Below are positions 12,325-23,300 of a DNA stretch of 64,000 nucleotides, piece by piece. How positions within the stretch are numbered: the stretch's first letter is position 1; each line of letters starts with the position of its first letter. The notes below the pieces were generated by a model. It was not told where the DNA came from. It searched no databases and saw only the letters and a program-made list of their open reading frames with translations. The stretch comes from Sipunculus nudus (lineage: Eukaryota; Annelida; Sipuncula; Golfingiida; Sipunculidae), in contig CM049311.1 of NCBI GenBank assembly GCA_026874595.1, forward strand, positions 10,261,676 through 10,325,675, written 5' to 3'. Made by a program: the position numbers and the translations under genes.

Positions 12325-13652
12325 AATTACAGGACACCATTGATTTTTCAAAACACTATTCAAATAAATGTACTAATTTCAAGTTCAGACTTGATGAAAT
12401 GATATTGAAATTGCAGAAATAAATACTCATATATTTCAACATTCAGGCATGAGAAATTTCAGGAAATTCAAAATTCGAAGCTTTTGGCAGAATTCTAAAA
12501 CTTAAGGAAATTTAGGAATTTCGTTTAAGAAGTTTTTTTTTTTTTTTTTGAAATTTGGAAATTCATTCATATCTGTTTTTGTATTGCACATAAAATACTT
12601 GAAACTTGCTGAACCCATACCTATTTTTTTTAAATTTTGGCCATCTCTCATGCCTGAATATTACATTTTCAATATCCTCCAAAAAAAACCTGAAAGTTAC
12701 ATTTTAGTATATTTTGGGTTTTTTATATATTGAGCTAAAGTGGATTGCAGAATATATTTTTATTAATCAATTCTAATGGCAAAATTATTCGTTATTGTAT
12801 AGTATATATAAATCTTTGGCACGAGTACAGCACAGAGCTACATGACCAGAGTGCATTGGTATTGATTACATTTTAGTAGATCTTGTTATATTTATGCCTT
12901 GAGCTTCAGTGGATTCCAGAATATATTTTTTATTGATCGGGTCTAATGGTAACATTATTTGTAAATGTATATTATATCAATCTTTGGCACCAACAGTAAA
13001 ATGCCAAAATTGCATTAGTATTGACTGAATATTTGGAATACCTTGCCTTTCATGTATTATGTTAAAGTGAATTTCAGAATATATTATATTAGTTGCCAAT
13101 GTACTTATAGGAACATTTATTTGTAAATGTATAAGAATCTTTTGCGTCACAATAAATTTGTAAGTGTAACGGGTTATGTTGTATTTATTCATACGTGTAT
13201 ACACTTAACGATGACTATAAATCTTCCATCTGATGATGACTGCAAAAGTGTGTTATACTAACATTCCCGTACTCGGCGAATTTCCCCGGGACATCTCTTA
13301 TATGCAAAAGGCAACTTTTGGTCTTAGTGTTACATTAAGAGGTATTTAAATAAGACATGTCAAAGCCCTTTTTTATTTACAGTGCTGCATCCCTAGCTAC
13401 GGACATAACTTGTAAATCCAGCGTGATAATTGACCAGTTGACCGCCTGCTACATCGGGTGAACAAGCGGAAGTTTAAAAACAAGATACTATAACCACAAA
13501 AAAAATTGCTGCGCAATGGACGATACGAAAAGGAAACAGAACTATCTAGATACATCTTGAGGCTAAAACGAAGTAACATTAACCATTTAATCACCTGGGA
13601 AAATATTCAAAAACTCAACACAGCGATGCGCGCATCGGGACAATGCAACCTC

Positions 13653-13874
13653 TGCAGAAGCGGACCCAGGGGAGGGGTGCAGGGGGTCCGGACCTCCCCC
13701 CCCTTTTTTTTTTATCCGCTGCAAGCTCTTTCTAAGGGTTTCAGACAGAATTTTGAGGCCTGGACCCCCCCCCCCTTTCCCGGACCTGGTGATCCTTTTT
13801 TAGGTTTTTCACTAGTCCTCCTTGGTTGGAATCCCCCCCCTTTTTTTTTCCTAAATCCTGGACCCGCCCCTGCT
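13653..13874. mobile_element. Short inverted-repeat element, copy A
   Basis: Opens AGAAGCGGACCCAGGGGAGG and closes TCCTGGACCCGCCCCTGC, so its ends are inverted repeats. The interior has matching phrases with 39492-39699 (GGCCTGGACCC, GACCTGGTGA, TTTTTTAGG). It carries several C runs and T runs. It is non-coding and non-autonomous. Confidence 0.6.
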
Positions 13875-13945
13875 ATGTAATGAAGGAAAATACCACATAC
13901 TGTACAAAAGCTAGCAAACACAGATTAGTCTGCACAAGCGTAATG

Positions 13946-14623
13946 CAGTGGCGGATCCAGAGGCGTAAAGAATTGCGTAAAAACTGCGTAGTTTCTGCGT
14001 CAAGTGCTCTACGCCGACGGTACACGAAAAACATAAACAGGTTTATTATTTTTTTGCGTCTATCTTGCTACCCCTTTGCGCACCTCGGCGTATCGCCACG
14101 TATACTGACAGCGTAGGTACAGCAAAGGGCAGCGTGGGTTCAGCGTAGTCGGCACGCCGCACTTATGCAGCTAAGCAGAGCATGTTTACTGAGTATTAAA
14201 CATGCAAGTTAAAGCATTCTGTTACAACTATGAGTTTCACGCATAAAGCCCCTTTAATATCGGGCCTGCGTTTCGGCATTGAAAGGCCGCTTTTAAAGAA
14301 TAACAATTAACAGATATATCTTTTTTGCGTAACTTGCCTATAGAGAGACCGTTCGAGAATCATTTGATTGGTTCAATTGAGCAGTGTATAGTTCCTAAAA
14401 TAATTAAAATGTGGAACACAGCAAAAAAAACACACCAAACATTTTAATTTTCCCATCAATATTTAAAAAAAAAGGTCAGATTTATACCTTGAAATTTGTA
14501 CTTTTCGAGGAACTCCATATTTTTAATTCAGCGAAATGTCGCCCGCCCCCCCCCCCCCCCCCGAAAAAAAATGTGCCGCCCGGGGCGGACCGCCCCCCCC
14601 CCCCCCTTAGGTATACGCCACTG
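13946..14623. mobile_element. MITE-like element with CAGTGGCG termini
   Basis: Begins CAGTGGCGGATCCAG and ends TATACGCCACTG, giving terminal inverted repeats CAGTGGCG(G/T)A. No clear target-site duplication is visible. It includes C runs at 14546-14562 and 14593-14606. TIRs of this wording are common in hAT-like elements; the superfamily is inferred. Confidence 0.5.
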
Positions 14624-14665
14624 ATACATATATATGTACCCAATTCTTTAATTTTCTGGTTTTAG

Positions 14666-14852
14666 GGAACAACCGAGCCATGCAGAAATGGCCTTCTTGT
14701 GGTCAGGAGGGGTCCCAAAGACAATCTTATCGTCCAGTTATTTCAAAGTCTGACCAGAAAGACATCCTTGAATTCAATGGTGGCTGAGGAGACAAAAATC
14801 TTGACCACATTGGATAGTGTTTATATCAATCTGAATAATTTTGCACTCAGAG
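14666..14852 (+). CDS. Exon-like open segment, unrecognised
   Basis: Flanked by the acceptor TGGTTTTAG and the donor AG|GTGAAA, open for 62 codons starting in phase 0. It encodes GPKDNLIVQLFQSLTRKTSL and MVAEETKILTTLDSVYINL. It could be an exon of the fragmentary gene to its left. A short stretch in another frame (SHAEMAFLWSGGVPKTILSS) also looks coding, so a frameshift is possible. Confidence 0.3.
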
Positions 14853-15442
14853 GTGAAACGTATGTATGTATATATTCTTCAATGTGTTACTTAAAGCGTT
14901 TATTATTGCAAAAACACAAGCATTGTCCATTTAGACAAAATATGGATAGGTTACATTTAACTAATTTATGCCGATTTAGAGGTGTAATGACTCCGACGTC
15001 TTCCCCATATATATATATGCGCCATATATTGAGCAGGGCCTAATTATATTGAGTTTGATTAAATTGGGGTACCAATCGATGTAGTTTGCAATATCTTTGT
15101 CATTCAATTAATGACGAAGAATGTAATACTCATAAAGTATTCGTTTTCTCGATTCCTTTTAAAGTACTCGAGCTCGAGAACCAGTACAATGAAACTATTT
15201 CATTTTAAAGAATGTAATCGTAAAGTACTCTTAAAGGTGCCCATTTAAGCTATTTTTTTAAAAAGAATTTATGCAATTTCTCTCTTCCTCTGTGTATATA
15301 TTCACGATCTAAAGGTAATTTTGGTTGTGAAAGATTCTTACAACGTCTTCGTGAAGGATGTATGAACTTGTTTATCCAAATCATGTTTGTAAACACAGCA
15401 TTGTTCACACACAGGTAAAACATGTAACCTTAGGTGGTAGGT

Positions 15443-15509
<67 letters not shown>
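15443..15509. repeat. (TA)n microsatellite
   Basis: A long uninterrupted TA tract. It produces spurious Tyr-Ile open frames on both strands. Confidence 0.95.
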
Positions 15510-15511
<2 letters not shown>

Positions 15512-15899
15512 AGATAGAAAGGTATCTTGTTGCAAAATGCCATTTGCAAAGTTTTGGGTTACTTGACTACGCACATTACACAGCGCTTTATCCATAGGCC
15601 AACTTCCTATATCGTAAGCGCTGTTTGTTATGACCTTGTATCCAGAATCTCTACACCAGAGGGGAGCACTGTAATTTGGTCCAATCAGATGAGACCCTGT
15701 GCTGAAAACAACACGGTTTACCAGCCAAGCGAAGAACACACGGAGCCAATGTTGTTCATTTCGTTTTGAGTGACAGCTCATCGCCCCGGCGACCGTTTGA
15801 ACAGGCCATAGGCTCAGAGAGAATTGACCCGCACATGGTTTCTGGGCGGAGTCTGATGCCTGTCGAGTGTTTGTTGACTTGCATTTGGTTGGCTGCTCG

Positions 15900-16524
15900 T
15901 TACATCAGCTGACAGGCCCACGTGCACCACCACCTGGTGTTTAAGTGCCTCATAAACGGTCAAAGCAGGCAGCGCAAAAATCTGTAGCTTCTTTAGAAGC
16001 GCAAGATTTCCGCTGCCTCGGGAGCGTATTTACTGACTTGCTGCCGGATGCCCTTGTTGAATTTGTTTCGATTATTTTTTGCGGGCCCGCACATTTTATA
16101 AATACGATGTAGGGCTAAACAAAACTAGCAGCCTGTTTTCGGTCATATCCACGTTTTCTGGCCTATCTTTATAATAAGCTCCAAGGGATTACTTATATTA
16201 TAAAGGTCAGATATGTGATTGGGCCCCTTTAAAAAAGTACACATAAGTACGAGCACTTCGAGTACGAGCACTTTTGGACCCAACCCTGACCAATGGATCA
16301 TTTTGTATCCAGTTGCACAGTTCGTTTTCGTGAGAAAATCGGTTGATAGATGGAGCCACGTTAAAGTTTGTGATAGCCCTTCCGCCAGATGTCGTTTATA
16401 CACTTGTGGTTTATGTGTACGCCGGAGGATCATCACATGACCTGGGATGCACATGATTGTGTCACATGATGTAATCCATACAACAAGGAGCTCTTCTCCC
16501 CTGGCCACCGGCTCCTGTGTGAGG
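15900..16524 (+). promoter_or_regulatory. SIAE upstream region with E-box/M-box motifs
   Basis: Two TCACATGA motifs (16433-16440 and 16462-16469) and a third CACATG (16450-16455) lie within 95 bp before the chosen SIAE ATG. A CACGTG lies at 15919-15924. TCATGTGA/TCACATGA is the M-box bound by MITF/TFE factors. Promoter function is inferred from position only, and the 16447 in-frame ATG would put part of this in coding sequence. Confidence 0.4.
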
Positions 16525-16627
16525 ATGATGGTGTTAACGTCACTGACAGTTATCCTGATTGTCTTCGGGTTAGCAAGGCCTGAGACACTGAAATTGAAGG
16601 AGGCCAGTGAGCAAACCAAGGAATCAG
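16525..16627 (+). CDS. SIAE: SIAE exon 1 (signal peptide)
   Basis: The exon starts with two consecutive ATG codons followed by a hydrophobic stretch (VLTSLTVILIVFGLA), which reads as a signal peptide. It continues to a donor of the form CAG|GTATCA and ends with one base of a split codon. The frame is also open upstream to ATG 16447. Confidence 0.85.
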
Positions 16628-17248
16628 GTATCATATATGATATAATTCCTTACCCATCGTCGTGACGGGGCTGCATCTTATCTTAGTCAAAAACAACTTT
16701 TTACCGCCGTATACCGGTATTTAAAGAGGCATTTAAGATACCAACCCAAAATACATTTACTGATTTAGAATTAATAATATACCCAGGAAGTACATACATT
16801 ATTTAAAACCGGAGACAGTAGGCCTGATGTTATACCGTGCGTATTTAATATATTTTTTATTAATTTTCACGATTTCGTGATTTTACTTTTATGAAATATA
16901 TATATATATAATATATATATATATATATTTCATAAAAGTAAAATCATATATGTTTTATTTCTCAGTTTGGGCTTGGGTAGGGCCACACCCCCTAATTAGT
17001 GTTTGACAGCCTGCTGCAGTGGAGGGCCACGTCCCCTAATTAGTGGAGCCAGCACCCTGCTGGTCACAGGTTTTCCTGGAAAGATGGGTCCCAATTAGCT
17101 TGGATTTAATAACCAATAAATGTCCATAACTTTGCTATTAACAGTCATATCAAATCAGTTTAAGCATTTTTATGATCCTGAAATAAAGACAAAACTGACA
17201 GTATATTTTTCATCTAAAAATTCTAATTTTGAAAATTTCACTGATATA

Positions 17249-17322
<74 letters not shown>

Positions 17323-20300
17323 CATATAAATATATATATATATATATATAAATTTTCAAGAACACTTATTTATAGGAGTTTATACTATTAATTGATGTCT
17401 GCTATACATAATCTCTATACATGAAACTTATACTATGTGAATAGGCCTAAAAACACTAATCCAATGGTTCAGAGGCTGTTTGTTTATGATACCCATGTGG
17501 ATATAATGTGAAAAAAAATGTGGGGCGCCTGCCAAGATAATCTAAACACATTCAAGAAGGACATCTGATGAAGAGTCTGACAGACCAACGTTCTGTTAAT
17601 GGCATTTTGCAACCAGTGACCTTTCAGCTTCCACAAATTGGCCACAAACCACCTTCGGACTTCAGTTATATGTTTTTTCTATTTGTGTACACGGACACAT
17701 GTCCTGTGTTTACTTACAGCTGGTATATAAAAAGCTCATACATCCATGTCAGAGAGGTTATCAAAACCTTTGTCAGCAGGCATTACCTACAGTTTGTTAA
17801 TATGGTATGTAGCTTGCAGGCCTGTGAATTGTAAGGGCCCTTAGAATTGATTCAGTTATAAATTCTTTATCTTAAATTCAATTCTCGATTCAATTTTTAC
17901 TTAAGTTGAAAATTTCAGACAAACAATTTGAGCAAAATGGATGTTAGTTAATTTCAGTAAGTAAAAAATCACTATGTCACTCTGCTTTATATAAATGTTG
18001 CTATGCAAGTGGAGTGGTCCACCAGCAAATGGATGAGGAAACTGGGTTTAAAGCTTTAATTTGCATTTAGAGTATTATTAATAATATTGGTTATAATAAT
18101 AATTCTCATCATAATTATTAATATCATAATAATGATGATGGTACAACTACGAAGGTTTGATGAGATATTGGAAAAAATGTTTATTAAAGTTTGGTCTTTA
18201 CACAGGATAACTGTTTGTCTTTTTGTGCATCTAACTTGGATAAAATTGGAAAGAAATAGTCACAGGTGCTGGCCTGTGGTTGAAGATCTGATTACCACAA
18301 GCAACATATAGCATTTTTAAGGAAAATATCATCAGAAGTTCTGTCTTATACACATTGACTGATGCCTGCCTGAATACTTATTTTTTATGGTTTTCTATTC
18401 CAGCGTTTTCTTTTGCCTCCTACTACTTAAATTCTTATACACATTGACTGATGCCTGCCTGAATACTTATTTTTTATGGTTTTCTATTCCAGCGTTTTCT
18501 TTTGCCTCCTACTATGGTGACCACATGGTTCTGCAGCAGTCACCAAAAAGGGCCACTGTCTGGGGGTATGCAGACATGGCTGACCTTGGGGCACAGGTCA
18601 AAATAGAAGTCAAGGCCACCAGTGGCAAATATGGGACTGCTTATTATGTGCCTGTGATGAAAGGTTAGGATTTTCTTCAAATGCAGACTAAAATGTGTTG
18701 TACTTTTGTGATTGTAATAAAACCCCAAAATTAGACCACCATTGGGACCTGTAAAAAGTGGTCATTGTTTTGAGGTGGTCGCTAAACTGAGGTGGTCGTC
18801 AGGTGAGGTTTTACTGTATTATGTTAGAAAGGATTTAGTTATGTAAAGACTTCTTTTACCTAAAGTGAATTACCTTGAGCAGAAATGAATGACCTTGGCC
18901 TTAATGAATGACTTAATCTTAAAAGAATGACCTTGACCTTTCAGGACCATTCCCAGACAAGGCTGTATGGAGTGTCACCCTGGAGCCGATGGGTAACAAT
19001 GGATCCTACCTTATCACGGCTTCTCTCAACCAGCAGACAATCATATTACAAGACATACTGTTTGGTGATGTGTGGCTTTGTTCTGGACAGAGTAACATGG
19101 TCTTCACTGTCATCATGGTAAGTAAAATAACTTAAATTGTGTTATTCTCAAGTTATTCTGAGCCCTGTAAAGTTAAGAGTTACTTACTGTCTGGTGATTG
19201 GCAGATAAGCCAGGGGTTCACCTATTCACATGTGGGCAGAAGAAAGGAGGTAAGTTACAAGCATTTGAATTTTTTCATGTTTGCAGATGCTGAATGCCTC
19301 TCAGGAACTGGCAGATCTTCCCAAATATCAGAACATCCGCATTTTCACTGTGGACCTCAAAACATCCACTGTCCCTCTGTATGACCTACTGGGAGTAGAG
19401 GAACGCTGGTCACTGCCAAATAATGGTGAGTGCCAAGCAAATGTGTCACCTAAAATGTGTTCAGTTACCTCAGATTTAATCAGTCTGTTATGATTGTACG
19501 GCTAGCTTTCAGTTTTCATAAATCATACCTTCTGAAGCAGGTCAGGTTTTACAATTTACCTCAATTGATGTGTCTTTTTGCAGCTTTACTCAAAAATTCA
19601 GGACAAATTTTGATGAAATATTGTGGAAGATTTTTGTAACACACAAGGAATATGTTGTTTTATTTTGGAGGTAATCTGAAACACCATAATATGGGCACGT
19701 TTTAAAACTGTTGGACCTTTGAATCCAAAATATTGCATACAGTTAGATATCCCCAAAATCTTCTATCATACTGAAAATTAGGTCACTAGGACTTCGTTTC
19801 TTCAAAATATTAAGGAAAAACCTCAGTTTCCCATAAAAAAAGGCATTGTTACACTTCAAGGCTGCCTAATATCAAAACCTTTGATCTGTTTTTGATCATA
19901 TTTAGTATTCATATTCTTCTATGTACATTTTCTATGAACATACCAAAAGTTTGGTCAGTATTGCGTATTGTTTTGAAGTGATGGGCCCAAATATAATGCG
20001 ATTTTTTAAAAATCAGGAAATATATTTACTCACTTAACATGAGAATTGCTGAAGCTGGAGACTTTTTTTCAGGGATATAACTTTATTTTTTCAAGATTCA
20101 ATTGTTTACCCAAAATTAGATCTGAATTTGCAAATTTTTTTGTTATTAGCATAAATAAAAATCAATACCTTAAATTTTGTCCAACCTTGGCTATGGCATG
20201 TTTTTTCCCTGTAAGCCCTGTTGATTTAATTTTCACAGCATATACACATAAGGATTTAATCTTTTAAAATATGAAATTTCAAAGAAATTGATTGAAAGAG

Positions 20301-23300
20301 AAGCTTTTATTAAAGTTTTCATACACCATGTGAAGTGTTGTTTACATCAAGCCCACCTAGAGCTAGTGGTACAGCCTTCACTTGTGTTATGTATCCCACT
20401 GGAGGCAGCTTGCCTTGGCCCAGCTTGGCCACTACTAGCAGGCTTCCCCTGTGCCCTACACCCCCCCCCCCCTTCCCCAGCTTGTGCATAAACTAGATGA
20501 ATGTTATAATTTTCTGTATTTGATTCATTCTTATTCTAGGCAATGCTACATTTCAGATTTTGTATTGTACCACCAGTGTTACATTGATTAAAGTGCACAT
20601 TTAATTGTGTCCACAAAGTGATGTATTGCTATGAAAGTGTGGATGTTCATCAGATAAGAAATTCCTTACTTCAGAAGAGTAAAAACTTCACCAGGTGTGA
20701 AATTGACTGTTAATTCAGGTAATAAATTATAGATGAGATAGTAATTAGCACAATGATATTGTTTGTCCCCCATTCAACCAACAGTGTGTATACTTTATTT
20801 GAAAAGATGTTTTTATTTTATCAAAGTTGCTGAATCTTTTATTTCTGTGAATAAAAGTGAGCATGTACTGAAAACTCCAATGTACAAAACTTTTTAATAG
20901 TGATTCAAGGAATAATCTTGAAGATGCCATGTTGTGGCATTATTTTCTTTTGTATTCAATTTAAACAATTGTGATTTTGAAATAATAAAATATATGTGTA
21001 TGCATAAAATGACCCGTTATGAGCTGCACTCTGGATAAAGAATGATTGCAACTTAGAATTCTGATATTTTAACTAATATTTTTAGATTTTTTATTACAAA
21101 TTTATAAAACTTGTAATGGCAACAGGGCACAAATCATAACTGCTGGACCTGGAATCTTCAAACATGACATACTGGGAGGTCCATGAAAAATATCCTTGAA
21201 AACCTGAAATTAGGTCTGTGTTACCCATATTCTTCGAGCTATGGGGCTCCGAAGTACCCCCAGAATAATGGAAAATTTGATACAAAAGCTCAAGTATCTG
21301 AAGAACTAATGCATTGATCACCATTATTTTTACGATGGGTATTGATCATGGAGTGTTTCATCAGTTTCTGCAGACTGGTGGCGCCACCTATATTTTTTTG
21401 ATTTTTTACGATTTTTTTTCTTTTTTTTGAGACCTTAAACGATGCAGTCATCTGTGAACAAGGCACAAATCGTAACAACTGGACCTAGAATCTTCTATCT
21501 TGACATACAGGGAGGCCCATGAAAAGTCTCTTTGGAAACCTGAAATTAGGTCTCTGTTACCCATAACCTCTGAGCTATGTGGCTCCGAATTACCCTCCAG
21601 AATAATGGAAAATTTGATACAAAAGCTCAAGTATCTGAACAACTATTGCATTGATCACCATGATTCTTTGCATAGTTATTGATCATGGAATGTTTCATCA
21701 GTTTCTGCAGTATGGTGGCGCCATCTATATTTTTTAAATTTTTTTTAACGAATTTTTTCTCTGTTTTTGAGATCTCTTAAGATGCAGTCATATGTTAACA
21801 GGGCACAAATCGTAACAACTGGACCTAGAATCTTCTCTCTTGACATGCAGGGAGGCCCATAAAAAAGTCTCCTTCAAAACCTGAAATTAGATTTCTGTTA
21901 CCCATAAAATCTGAGCTATGGGGCTCTGAAATACCCTCCAAAATAATGGAAAATTTGATACAAAAACTCAAGTAACTGAACAAATATTGCATTGATCACC
22001 ATGATTTTTGGCATGGTTATTGATCATGGAATGTTTCATCAGTTTCAGCAGCCTGGTGGCGCCACCTGTATTTTTTCGATTTCTTACAAATTTATTTTCT
22101 CTATTTTTGAGATCTCTTAAGCTGCAGTCATCTGGTAACAGGGCAGAAATCATAACGACTGAACCTAAAATCTTCTCTCTTGACATGCAGGGAGGCCCAT
22201 GAAAAGTCTCTTTGGAAACCTGAAATTAGGTCTCTGTCACCAATAACCTTCTGAGCTATGGGGCTCTGAAGTACCCCTAGAATAATTGAAAATTTGATAA
22301 AAATAACTCGGGTATCTGAACAACTATTGCATTGAATACCATGATTCTTTGCATAGATATTGATCATGGAATATTTCATCAGTTTCTTTCCATTTTTTAT
22401 GAATTTTTTTTTCTCTATTTTTCTCTATATTTATTCTTAAGATGCTGTCATCTGTTAACAGGGTACACATCGTAAAGACTGGACCTAGAATCTCCTCTCT
22501 TTACATGCAGGGAGGCCCATGAAAAGTCTCATCAGTTCCTGCACACTGGTGGTGCAGCCTGGATTTTTTATTTTTTGAATTCTTATGCAATTTTTTCTCT
22601 ATTTTTTAGCTCAGCTGACTGTAAGTAATCTGAGCTATAGTGATCACTCTTTGTCCATCGACCGTCAGGCCATCTGGCCGTCTTGCCGTCTGTCCATTAA
22701 CAGGGCACAAATCGTAACCACTCTACCTCAAATCTTCTTACTTAACATCAAGAGAGGTCCATGAAAAATCTCCTTGAAAAAATGAAATTAGGTCTCTGTT
22801 ACCCATTTCCTTGGAGCTATGGGGCTCCAAAGAATAATGCAAAATTTGATACAAAAGCTCAAGTAACTGAATAACTACTGCATTGATCACCATGATTCTT
22901 TGCATGAATATTGATCATTGGATATTCCATCACTTCATGCAGACTGGTTGTGCCGCCTGTATTTTTTTCTAATTTTTATGAATTTTTTTCTCTTTTTCAG
23001 ACCTGCAATAAAACTGTCATTTGTTAACAGGGTACAAATCGTAACCGATGTACCTGGAATCTTCTCACATCAAATCTAGGAAGGTTCATGAATAATCTTC
23101 TAGGAAACCAGAAATTAGGTCTCTGCTACCAATATTCTTTGAGCTATGGGGCTTTGAAGTTCCCCTCAGAATAATTAAAAATTTGATGTTAATTATATTT
23201 CAGATACATCTTAAAATACACTCTTTGTATTTTCAAGTTCAGCTGAGCGTCATGGCTCATGGGCCACTTGTTCATATGCATCACAGTATCTCAAAACTTT

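Noticed and set aside
15338-15781. 147-codon open frame on the - strand with a long Tyr-Ile stretch
   Set aside because: It is created by the (TA)n microsatellite at 15443-15509. The same happens in other TA tracts (17120-17329, 35378-35572, 35658-35882, 45934-46158).
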